DNA of 37,605 bases from Balneolaceae bacterium (GTDB lineage Bacteria; Bacteroidota; Rhodothermia; Balneolales; Balneolaceae): positions 1 to 37,605 of the forward strand of contig JAGYJQ010000016.1 of NCBI GenBank assembly GCA_018401935.1, in the 5' to 3' direction. The position numbers and the translations under genes are program-made. A model generated the notes under the pieces. It was not told where the DNA came from. It searched no databases and saw nothing but the letters and a program-made list of their open reading frames with translations. Shown here piece by piece: positions 17,297-24,286 of this stretch (positions are counted from its first letter, which is position 1; every line of letters starts with the position of its first letter).

Positions 17297-17640
17297 GCCT
17301 TAACATGGACGCCCTGGCTACGCCCATCTTTGGGGAGCCAGATAGCCTTAGAGACTTCCTTTTTGAGAACGGCATCCAGCACCAAGTTTTTTCCGAGCGT
17401 CTGACTGACGCCGGGTTTTTTGTCCCACGCTACCCAATCATCGACGCCGATCCTCAAGACTTGGACGATTGGCTACAAATTCATCAACTTGAACACCAAC
17501 GCTTTGCTACAATTCTTAACCTGAATGATCCATTTAACTTGCTGGACTTGGACTTCAACCAGGAAGATGACTTTTATGACTGGGTTAACAGCCATTTGTT
17601 GATCCATGAGCAGATAGCAAACCGCTTGGGGGTGACATGA
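17293..17640 (+). CDS. conserved hypothetical phage protein, acidic
   Basis: An acidic protein of 115 residues built from two similar halves. Each half has a D-rich segment before an aromatic Asp-Trp and a His-rich helix: DDWLQIHQLEHQRFATILNL in the middle and FYDWVNSHLLIHEQIANRLG at the end. The shared W-x(3-4)-H-x3-H pattern suggests an internal duplication and possibly metal binding. I recall similar proteins in other aquatic phage genomes but no function. It is coupled by ATGA to both the membrane protein before it and the acyl carrier protein after it, so it may belong to the acyl module. Confidence 0.6.
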   Translation: MSLNMDALATPIFGEPDSLRDFLFENGIQHQVFSERLTDAGFFVPRYPIIDADPQDLDDWLQIHQLEHQRFATILNLNDPFNLLDLDFNQEDDFYDWVNSHLLIHEQIANRLGVT

Positions 17641-17930
17641 TTACCGATGAAGACTTTATTCGCCTATTTAACGCCTGTGCCGTACTAGCCAAGACTCCCA
17701 GTAACCCGCCGGTTGCAGCAGGATCACTGGATGATCTTTTTGTTGACCTCAACATAGACAGCCTAGACGGGCTAATCATGGGCATGTACCTGTGTGAGGC
17801 GTTTGCGGTACCTGAAGAGATTGGCAAGACCATGCAGGTGCGCTCTGTGGGCGATACAAAGGCGTTTCTGGTGGCTAACGCAAAGGTGGAGGCAATCGAC
17901 GTGGATAAAGTCATTGCCGAACTCAAATGA
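17637..17930 (+). CDS. acyl carrier protein
   Basis: A protein of 97 residues with the acyl-carrier fold. The conserved site is NIDSLDGLI, with Ser42 as the expected attachment point of the 4'-phosphopantetheine arm. The helix after it (MGMYLCEAF) and the late VRSVGDTKAFLVANA helix fit the family. It would be activated by a host phosphopantetheinyl transferase, since none is visible here. The gene is joined by ATGA overlaps to the 115-residue protein before it and to the ketoacyl synthase after it. The pairing with its partner enzyme makes the call firm. The acyl product it carries is unknown. Confidence 0.85.
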   Translation: MITDEDFIRLFNACAVLAKTPSNPPVAAGSLDDLFVDLNIDSLDGLIMGMYLCEAFAVPEEIGKTMQVRSVGDTKAFLVANAKVEAIDVDKVIAELK

Positions 17931-19051
17931 GCCTCTTTCTAACCCACGGAGACACGGCTTACAGCACCAAAACCGAGTTATTTGACGAAATAATCCACCC
18001 CCAGAGGGTGCATTGGCTACCTGAAACGTACCAAAGAGCCAAGACTGGCTTTACCTATGCTCCCCATATCCTTGCTGATATGGTCCTCCGCCCAGAAAAA
18101 ATTTCATGGATCAGGGAAAACCCTAGTATAGGCAAGACAGCCTTTATCCTAGCCGGTGGCAATCAGCACTTTGCTGGAATCAACCCAAGGGACAACCAGA
18201 AGGACACTCGGCTGCACTACATCTACAAGTTCCTGCCGTTTACCCTAACCAACGTCTATGCAGGGCGCATTGCACAGCAGATATGTGACCCAGATCACAT
18301 TTCCACAGACGCTACGGCCTGTGTATCGAGCCTCAAGGTGCTGCAAGACTGCATGATGCTCAAAGCCTACGGGTTTACGAGGTTCATTATCCTGTCGGTA
18401 GAGGATGCGGTGACCAACTCGGTCCTAGAGTTCTTTGGTGACTCGGGTGCCTGCCTTACTAAGAAGAAGGAAGATGACCTGGGCATCCTGCCAAGCGCCT
18501 TTGACAGCAAGAATGGTGGCTTTTACGTGGGCCAGGGCGCTGCCTTTGCGGTTTTGATGACCGAGGACGAGGTAAACCACTATGGCCTGCACCCCAAGGC
18601 CAGACTAATCTCTGCCTATCACTGCGCTGAGAAGGCCAACAATGCAATCGGGCAGAGAGAAGATGGGAAAGGCTACGCTGACGCTATTCAAGGAGCATTA
18701 ACTTATGGTGAAGTTAACGCAAGTGAAGTCACTATTGTTAAAACTCATGGCACCGGGACGCCATCCAACAACGTTTCGGAGAAGGCTGGTTTACAGGCGG
18801 TACTGAAGGACTTTGTAGCAACCAGTTTTAAGCAAAAAATAGGTCACACAATGGGCGCTTCGGGCTTGCTAGAAACCCTACTTTTGCTTGACAATTTGGC
18901 GTATGGTGTTATACCGGGCATCCTTAATAGGACCGAGGAAGACAAGGTGTTCTTGTCTGAGGACTGTGAGGCTCCCGACGGCTTAATGTTAAGTGTGGCA
19001 GCGGGTATGGGCAACGTTTACTCTGCGGCTATCTTTGAACCTGTGAGGTGA
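17927..19051 (+). CDS. beta-ketoacyl-ACP synthase (KAS I/II type)
   Basis: A condensing enzyme of 374 residues that joins an acyl group to malonyl-ACP. The active-site cysteine is Cys132 in TDATACVSSLKVLQ, the first catalytic histidine is His274 in THGTGTP, and the second is His307 in KIGHTMGASGLLE. All three catalytic residues are present, so the enzyme should be active. It is somewhat shorter than bacterial FabF (about 410 residues), mainly in the N-terminal half. A sequence related to the chain-length factor would lack the cysteine, so that reading is excluded. It overlaps the acyl carrier gene by 4 bases. No ketoreductase, dehydratase or malonyl transferase is visible nearby, so it must use host intermediates or make one condensation. 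Confidence 0.88.
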   Translation: MSLFLTHGDTAYSTKTELFDEIIHPQRVHWLPETYQRAKTGFTYAPHILADMVLRPEKISWIRENPSIGKTAFILAGGNQHFAGINPRDNQKDTRLHYIYKFLPFTLTNVYAGRIAQQICDPDHISTDATACVSSLKVLQDCMMLKAYGFTRFIILSVEDAVTNSVLEFFGDSGACLTKKKEDDLGILPSAFDSKNGGFYVGQGAAFAVLMTEDEVNHYGLHPKARLISAYHCAEKANNAIGQREDGKGYADAIQGALTYGEVNASEVTIVKTHGTGTPSNNVSEKAGLQAVLKDFVATSFKQKIGHTMGASGLLETLLLLDNLAYGVIPGILNRTEEDKVFLSEDCEAPDGLMLSVAAGMGNVYSAAIFEPVR

Positions 19052-19054
19052 AGC

Positions 19055-19504
19055 ATGGTAGAGATGGTGGACAGCCAGCAAGAAGAGTTGAGTGTTGAAG
19101 ACATTATCAGCATAGCTGGTATGAACACCGACGCAGAGGCAGAACCAGAGCGTTTAATTAAAATGATTAACGCCGAGTTGCAGATGCCTGATACGTTGTT
19201 CCTTCGAGAGGGCAACACTCTATTTATCATTCACAAAGCCGCACCTGGCGTTGGTTGGTTCCGCGCACTCAATGCGGATACTGCCCGTAACTTTTTACAA
19301 AACGGGCGCACCTTTATGTTGGCGTGTCACAAGATGGGCTTTGACACGATGGCTAGTACCTTTACCGACCCGACAGTTCTTTCGGTGTTTCGGTATGTTT
19401 CTCAAAACCCGCCTGTTGAAGGCATGGGTTATCAAGTGCAAAACACAGAGGATGGGGGCTTCTACGTAACGGTCAATACCGGACGAAGGGAGTCAAGGCA
19501 ATGA
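19055..19504 (+). CDS. hypothetical protein, possible acyltransferase-like fold
   Basis: A protein of 149 residues. The first 35 residues are acidic and Glu-rich. From there it reads as alternating strands and helices: DTLFLREGNTLFIIHKAAPG, WFRALNADTARNFLQNG, MLACHKMGFDTMASTFTDPT, and a C-terminal strand GFYVTVNTGRR. The order of strand, helix and a late 'MGF' turn is reminiscent of small GNAT-like folds seen in phage virion genes, but I see no clear acetyl-CoA motif. The name is therefore tentative. It follows the ketoacyl synthase by 3 bases and is coupled by ATGA to the virion protein after it, so it could belong to either group. Confidence 0.5.
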   Translation: MVEMVDSQQEELSVEDIISIAGMNTDAEAEPERLIKMINAELQMPDTLFLREGNTLFIIHKAAPGVGWFRALNADTARNFLQNGRTFMLACHKMGFDTMASTFTDPTVLSVFRYVSQNPPVEGMGYQVQNTEDGGFYVTVNTGRRESRQ

Positions 19505-20316
19505 GTGCTGTCGTTAAGGCGGTTACCAGTGTATTTAAGGCTGTCGGTGATGTTGTTGAGGCCGTGGGTGAAGTCGTTGTTGACGTTGTAGATACCGTCG
19601 TTGAAACAGTCGAATACGTTGCTAAAAACCCCGAGATCATTGTTATTGCCGTTGCTGCGCCACAGTTATTGCCCACCATTGGCATTACCGGCGCTGCTGT
19701 TGCTCCCGTTACTGCTGGTCTAATTTCCGCTTCTCAAGGCGGTGACCTTGAAGACATTGGTAAGGCAGCGTTGACTGCCTATGTTGCTCCCCAGGTCGGC
19801 GCAAAGGTAGGAGGCGCTGTTTCTTCTGCCACTGCTGGCTCATCTTTACAAAATACGCTTGCCTCTGCTGCCGCAAGTGGTGCTACTGCGGGAACGGCTG
19901 CTGCAATACAAGGTGGTGACATAGGCCAATCTATTCTTATTGGTGCAGCCGGGGGTGCGGGTGGTGCGCTTGCAAGAGAGGCTGCAATCGGAACCGAATA
20001 TGACGTACCGTTTCCCAGTCAACAAGCCGCGCAACTTGCTAGTCAAGAAATGGGCATCAATAAGTTTGCTGAAATTGCTGCTGACATAGGTTCGTCTTTA
20101 GGGCGTTCTGTCGTTACGGGTGATGTTGCTGGTGAGTTAGAAAGAGGATTGCAAAGCGCGGCCTCAAGAGAGTCGGCTGACTTTTTGCGAGAAGCGTTTG
20201 CTACATCGACTGGAGCGATGAAGTTAATCAAGCAGAGGAAACTGTTGCCGAGGAGCGCAAAGCAAATCCAATTTTGCAGAAGACTTACAACTTGCGCAAG
20301 TTGCGGTTGGCGATAA
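19501..20316 (+). CDS. putative internal virion protein, N-terminal part (frameshifted at about 20225)
   Basis: The first 240 residues are sound: a Val-rich start (VVKAVTSVFKAVGDVVEAVG) and long Ala/Gly helices (SGATAGTAAAIQGGDIGQ, GGAGGALAREAAIGTEY) that could insert in a membrane. After ATSTGA, near 20225, the reading moves to another frame. The last 30 residues of this open frame (KLIKQRKLLPRS and what follows) are out of frame. The true continuation is EVNQAEETVAEERKANPI. The Gly-zipper and Val-rich composition resembles ejected virion proteins that enter the host membrane. The start is the ATG at 19501, with GGGAG upstream and an ATGA overlap with the preceding gene. Confidence 0.6.
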   Translation: MSAVVKAVTSVFKAVGDVVEAVGEVVVDVVDTVVETVEYVAKNPEIIVIAVAAPQLLPTIGITGAAVAPVTAGLISASQGGDLEDIGKAALTAYVAPQVGAKVGGAVSSATAGSSLQNTLASAAASGATAGTAAAIQGGDIGQSILIGAAGGAGGALAREAAIGTEYDVPFPSQQAAQLASQEMGINKFAEIAADIGSSLGRSVVTGDVAGELERGLQSAASRESADFLREAFATSTGAMKLIKQRKLLPRSAKQIQFCRRLTTCASCGWR

Positions 20317-21293
20317 TCACTGCACGACAGACGAAAAACTCGACATTCTTGCGGAGTCTTTAGCGCGAAGAGTTTGACAAGGTTAAACAATCTGAAGATG
20401 TTGCAATTCTTCCATTTTTGCTTCCTTTAGTTGGCGCTGTTGGTCAAAATTTATTGAAGTGCAGCACGTAACTCAGCACCATCTGTTGTTGCAGCACCAC
20501 TATTGCTGCTCAAAGCCCAAGGGCTGCTCAAGTAATGGTAACCAACCCTTTTGTTCAGCAAACGTTGGCTGCTGCGGGGATAAGCGTCACCATTGTTGGT
20601 GGTATGGTGTTGGCACTGCCTATGACTACTGGTCGGACGGATACCGGTGAGGCGCAACAAAAGTGAACCGATTACGTCTCCATCTATGGATTCGTTTAGA
20701 GCGCGTCAGTTGCGCTATGAGCGAACTTGCTGAAACGATTGCAAATACGAATAATACGCTACTGAACTTAAATCACTGCACAAATAGTGAGCAAAGAAAA
20801 CTGGTACAGACGCAAAACAAGGTTGCTCAATTAAACAACCTCTAAGCCAAGGCTTTAGCGTTAACAAGAATTGGAGCGTGTCCAAGTACAAGCGCAACAT
20901 TGATTCCAATGATTGAAGCCCAGTCAAAGAATTAGCGGTTCAATTTATAGCGCTAACAACGGTTCCCACAACCTGGGTACTGGCGCTAGAGGATTTGAAA
21001 TATTTGATGTTCCTAGCGCACCCGCACAAGACCAGTGGCAAGGCCGGGGCAAACTTCAGCGCCTGGAATCACAGCGCCTAGATACTCGACCGATGTTCCT
21101 GGTGTACCCCTACTGATCTAGGCGTTTCTGTTCCTGGCAGGGGAAGAGGGTGTTGGACACAAGCATCCCTGGCGTTGGTGCAGAACTGGAACTGGAGTGC
21201 CTGGAGTGGGAACGGGCGCAGGAACTGGGGCGGCCCGAACAGGTGCAGCCCTGGAACCAGGTGGGTCTGACCCAACAGCAGGTGCGTCATTGA
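20317..21293 (+). pseudogene. continuation of the internal virion protein gene, shattered by about ten frameshifts
   Basis: No frame is open for more than about 60 codons, yet meaningful pieces follow one another: AEDLQLAQVAVGDNH (from 20277), FDKVKQSEDVAILPFLLPLV (20369 on), NSAPSVVAAPLLLLKAQGLL, VMVTNPFVQQTLAAAG, and a Pro/Gly/Thr-rich linker near 21190 (GTGVPGVGTGAGTGAARTG). Each junction needs one added base. This is one gene damaged by indels; the continuity of protein sense across frames excludes non-coding DNA. Together with the flanking fragments the repaired protein would be near 700 residues. An assembly artefact in repetitive DNA is the likely cause. Confidence 0.6.
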
Positions 21294-21665
21294 GCGCAAG
21301 GACCAGGCGGTCCAGTTGCAGCCGAACCATTTGACATTGAAGATTTGTTTAGGGACGAGGATATTCTTGACTTTATTCGGCAAGGTTTGGGCGATGATTT
21401 TGTTACTGAAACAACACGGGCTGCTGAACTTGACCAACCTGATATTGGTGCTGGTGAGGCAGGTGGTGCGCGTGCCCCAACAGATGTAAGACCCGCTGTA
21501 GTCGGAAGAACACCAACGCCTGTATCAGTTACGTCTCGCGCTGTTTCAACCGGTGAAAGTGCAATTACAGGCATGAAAGAGCCAATCTTTGGCGGTGATC
21601 CTGGTCAACAACAAGACGTATGGAACGTTCGTTCTCTGCGTTTACGCAAAGCGTTAGGACTTTAA
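21294..21665 (+). CDS. C-terminal fragment of the damaged virion protein gene
   Basis: This frame is open from 21294 to the TAA at 21663-21665; the first in-frame ATG-like start reported (21345) is not an ATG with a ribosome site. It reads PVAAEPFDIEDLFRDEDILD, then FIRQGLGDDFVTETTRAAEL, an Ala/Gly/Pro linker and a basic end WNVRSLRLRKALGL. The lack of any start signal and the sense of the text upstream mark it as the tail of the gene that begins at 19501. It stops one base before the ATG at 21667. Function is unknown; probably virion-associated. Confidence 0.5.
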   Translation, partial: AQGPGGPVAAEPFDIEDLFRDEDILDFIRQGLGDDFVTETTRAAELDQPDIGAGEAGGARAPTDVRPAVVGRTPTPVSVTSRAVSTGESAITGMKEPIFGGDPGQQQDVWNVRSLRLRKALGL

Positions 21666-21666
21666 T

Positions 21667-21822
21667 ATGAACGAAATGAAAATGAGGATGGGTGGTGGTA
21701 CTGACATTGCTCAGTTAGCCGAGATGATCCGACGCATGGGACGTGGTGATGACAAGATTCTTGCTCACATTACCCCGAGGAAGCAGCCATGCTCAAAGAG
21801 CAGGGGTAGTGGAACGAGATGA
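21667..21822 (+). CDS. N-terminal fragment of a virion-region gene (frameshifted)
   Basis: ATG at 21667 just behind the previous stop. It reads MNEMKMRMGGGTDIAQLAEM, then IRRMGRGDDKILAHITP. After ITP the frame should continue as EEAAMLKEQG; instead it runs out of frame to the TGA at 21822. Two or three single-base deletions between 21776 and 21812 explain this. The next fragment at 21819 (MNPLTGLPEFQEEYDP) is the natural continuation. I recall the 'HITP-EEA-LK' followed by 'NP-TGLPEF' order from other phage structural proteins. Confidence 0.5.
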   Translation: MNEMKMRMGGGTDIAQLAEMIRRMGRGDDKILAHITPRKQPCSKSRGSGTR

Positions 21823-22184
21823 ACCCGCTAACTGGCTTGCCTGAGTTCCAAGAAGAGTACGACCCCAATATAGACATTGGTTTTGGCCCAGGTCAATTCA
21901 CGCCAGATTACGGCGCTGAAGACGTGCAGGGTATGGCCCCAGAACAATTTGAGCGTTTTACTGGTGAACAACCTATGTTTGTGGGCGGAGGCTCTAGCGC
22001 CAACATTCAGGGTTTGCTGACAGTTTTCGGTTATGACATGCCTGACGTTGCACAAGACTTAGAGATGGCTTATGCAGATGCTGCACAGCCTTCTTCCGCC
22101 GTTGGTGGACGGCAGGTTGAGCCTGTCGATGAAAACATTTTGGGCGTGCAGAACGCGGTTTGCAAAGAGTGCGTAGCACCTTAG
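21819..22184 (+). CDS. middle fragment of a virion-region gene (frameshifted)
   Basis: An open frame of 121 residues: MNPLTGLPEFQEEYDPNIDI, then an acidic, Gly/Pro-rich section (GFGPGQFTPDYGAEDVQGMA, MFVGGGSSANIQGLLTVFGY). The last residues, AVCKECVAP, are out of frame: near 22157 one T is missing and the true reading is AVLQRVRSTLDRYPT in the frame of the next fragment. It belongs to one gene running from 21667 to 22678. No enzymatic motif is present. The call as a virion protein rests on its place between the two groups of internal virion proteins. Confidence 0.55.
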   Translation: MNPLTGLPEFQEEYDPNIDIGFGPGQFTPDYGAEDVQGMAPEQFERFTGEQPMFVGGGSSANIQGLLTVFGYDMPDVAQDLEMAYADAAQPSSAVGGRQVEPVDENILGVQNAVCKECVAP

Positions 22185-22678
22185 ACCGATATCCAACGTT
22201 AACCCGTGTAGGTGGTGCTGGTGCAAACTTAGTAGCCCAAGCATTGCTGGCCCGACGTGCTAATCGAGCAAGGGAAGCCGAGGCTGGACGCCTACGTGAA
22301 CGCGCACAGCCTTTCCGTGCTGCCGAACAAGAAGCCATGTCTCGCGCTCAAGGTGGTGGACTAACCCCGCAACAAGCCCGTGAGATGGAGATTGCCCAGG
22401 CCAGAGCGCGCCAAGGACTCAGTGCCGGGAACCAAGCGGCTGGTAGTGCTGCTGCTGGAATCCTTGCAGGACAAGCCACACGTGCCCGTAGTGCAGCGCG
22501 GCAAGAAAGTCTTGAGACTGCGCTACAACTTGCTGGCATTGCTGACCGTTATGAGAGACAGGCCATCCAAGAGGAACTGGCTCGGGATCAGGAACTTGCT
22601 CAACTGTTTGCGAGTGTTATTGGTAAAGAGATTCAAGCGGCATCACGCACTCAAGCGCCTCAAGGAGGTACTAGGTAA
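22160..22678 (+). CDS. C-terminal fragment of a virion-region gene, Ala/Arg-rich coiled coil
   Basis: An open frame of 172 residues beginning at a formal TTG. It is highly Ala-, Arg- and Gln-rich and almost entirely helical: VAQALLARRANRAREAEAGR, SAARQESLETALQLAGIADR, QAIQEELARDQELAQLFASV. It is the C-terminal half of the gene starting at 21667; repaired length is about 338 residues. Long Ala/Arg helices suggest a rod-like virion or ejection protein. The stop TAA overlaps the start of the next gene (TAATG), which has GGAGG inside the end of this one. Confidence 0.6.
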   Translation: MQRVRSTLDRYPTLTRVGGAGANLVAQALLARRANRAREAEAGRLRERAQPFRAAEQEAMSRAQGGGLTPQQAREMEIAQARARQGLSAGNQAAGSAAAGILAGQATRARSAARQESLETALQLAGIADRYERQAIQEELARDQELAQLFASVIGKEIQAASRTQAPQGGTR

Positions 22679-22905
22679 TGGCAGAACCAGGCGAAAGCAC
22701 CCTACCAGACACGCTAGGCACCGTCCCTCGGCTATTAGAGGGCTTTGGCAGGCAGAGAACCCCTGAAAGCCGTGGTCAGTTTGCTCGGCAACAGATGCCT
22801 GCGCTATTTCGTGGTGGAGCAGAGGCCGAGCGCAAGCCAAGATGGGTGCGTTTGAGCGTGACCAAGGAGAAGTCCGTAAGACTGCCGAGGCAGAGCGTGA
22901 GGTAG
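22678..22905 (+). CDS. N-terminal fragment of an internal virion protein (frameshifted)
   Basis: The ATG at 22678 has GGAGG upstream and reads MAEPGESTLPDTLGTVPRLL, then GQFARQQMPALFRGGAEAER. Near 22833 one G is missing. The true protein continues as KMGAFERDQGEVRKTAEAER in the frame of the fragment at 22842, and the residues after EAER in this frame are spurious. It is joined with the next fragment into one gene of about 533 residues. Confidence 0.6.
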   Translation: MAEPGESTLPDTLGTVPRLLEGFGRQRTPESRGQFARQQMPALFRGGAEAERKPRWVRLSVTKEKSVRLPRQSVR

Positions 22906-24278
22906 CCCGTGGAACTCGCCTTGAAAGCCAAAAACTAGACACTGGATTGCAAGAGCGTGGCACCTTTGAGGCACCTGAGTACAAGGCGTCTGACTATGCG
23001 GCAAACTCTGCCACTCGCCTGCTGACTGCTGTGCTGCTTGGTGGCGTGGCTCGAACCTCTGCCTCTGGTCAATTGCAGGCAATCAAGGCCATGCAGGATG
23101 CTGAGGAGCAAGGCTTGAGGGAGAACTTCGAGGCGGCTCGGATGCGTTTTGATGAGCAGGAAAAGGCTCGGGTAGACAACAACAAGATGCTCAGAGAGCG
23201 TTTTGATCGCATGATTGACCTACTGAGCAAGGACCGTAATGCGGCCCTGATCGAGGCCAAACTGATTGAGGGTAACTTGGGCAAGGGCATTATTGCTGCT
23301 GAACTAAGAACCGGCAACTATTCCAAAGCCTATGATTTATTTAATAAGGCAATGGAGGCTGGTGATAAGGCTGCGCTAGAAAAATTCAAAGCCACAACAA
23401 GTGCTAGGGCTGCGGCTGCAAAAGCAACAGGTGGGCAAATGGGCACGCCTGGATTTAGTGAGCAAATTGTTTTGCACCCATCTGGTGTTCCGTTAGCGCA
23501 AATTAACATTTATGAAGGTTTGTCTGGAAAAGACCTTGCAGACACTAGAAAATCTGAGGCTGAGTTAGCAAAGCCGGTGCGTCAAAAACTTGTTGAAGAG
23601 ACTCAAAAGGCTCGAAAAACAAGAACTGACATGGACGCTGCTGAATCGGCTCTTAGAAATATTGAGAGAAAGGGCGGTTTACCAACTGGTGGCATTTATG
23701 GTCTGCCAGGCGTTGGTGGGTTTATGCAGGATATTAGAACCTCTCAAGACCCAGACGCCTCGCGGTTCAAAACTATTGCTTCTCAGATGCAAAGAGATGC
23801 GTATGTTCCTGGTGAGGGGCAAATTTCAAACTATGAACGCCAGTTGTTTGCGCAGTCGAACATTGATCTTGGTCGTCCAAGCGAGACTAACTATGCCTTG
23901 ATTGAGGCTTATCGAGTTGCTTCTGAGAGATCGCTTGAACGAGCAGAGTTTTTTGACCGTTACTTTGCTGTAAATCGCACTTTATCTGGTGCCGATATTT
24001 TTTGGGAGCAGTACATAGAAAACAATCCAGTCATCATGCTCAATGAACAGGGTGAAATTGTAAAGAATCCTAATCGCGCTAAGTCTTATGTTGAGTATTT
24101 TAGAGGTATTCCTGGGCAGTCCGGTAGCACAGGCTCTCAACAAAGGCAGTCTCAACCGTCGGGAGGCGCAAAAACCGCCACAATGGAAGACATTAGGTTT
24201 ACTGCGCAGCGACGTAACATGAGTGTTGATGAGGTTCTCAACGAGGCCCGTCAACAAGGCTTCACTATTCAAGACTAG
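22842..24278 (+). CDS. putative internal virion (ejection) protein, coiled coil, main part
   Basis: 478 residues of a gene that really starts at 22678. The helices are long and charged: RDQGEVRKTAEAEREVARGT, then LQAIKAMQDAEEQGLRENFE and KPVRQKLVEETQKARKTRTD. A compact central domain follows (GLPTGGIYGLPGVGGFMQD, SNYERQLFAQSNIDLGRPSE, FFDRYFAVNRTLSGADIFW). A Gln/Ser/Gly linker leads to a short C-terminal helix pair (TMEDIRFTAQRRNMSVDEVL, ending in GFTIQD). There is no lysozyme or transglycosylase motif. Size, order and coiled coils fit an internal protein ejected with the DNA in short-tailed phages. Confidence 0.6.
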   Translation: MGAFERDQGEVRKTAEAEREVARGTRLESQKLDTGLQERGTFEAPEYKASDYAANSATRLLTAVLLGGVARTSASGQLQAIKAMQDAEEQGLRENFEAARMRFDEQEKARVDNNKMLRERFDRMIDLLSKDRNAALIEAKLIEGNLGKGIIAAELRTGNYSKAYDLFNKAMEAGDKAALEKFKATTSARAAAAKATGGQMGTPGFSEQIVLHPSGVPLAQINIYEGLSGKDLADTRKSEAELAKPVRQKLVEETQKARKTRTDMDAAESALRNIERKGGLPTGGIYGLPGVGGFMQDIRTSQDPDASRFKTIASQMQRDAYVPGEGQISNYERQLFAQSNIDLGRPSETNYALIEAYRVASERSLERAEFFDRYFAVNRTLSGADIFWEQYIENNPVIMLNEQGEIVKNPNRAKSYVEYFRGIPGQSGSTGSQQRQSQPSGGAKTATMEDIRFTAQRRNMSVDEVLNEARQQGFTIQD

Positions 24279-24286
24279 GGGTTCTA

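Noticed and set aside
20459..20660. Cys/His-rich frames near 20459 that look like a small zinc protein
   Set aside because: They are out of frame with respect to the readable virion-protein text in the same bases.
21078..21574. Antisense Pro/Ala-rich frames over the damaged virion gene
   Set aside because: They are the complement of a Gly/Pro/Thr-rich linker in the plus-strand gene.
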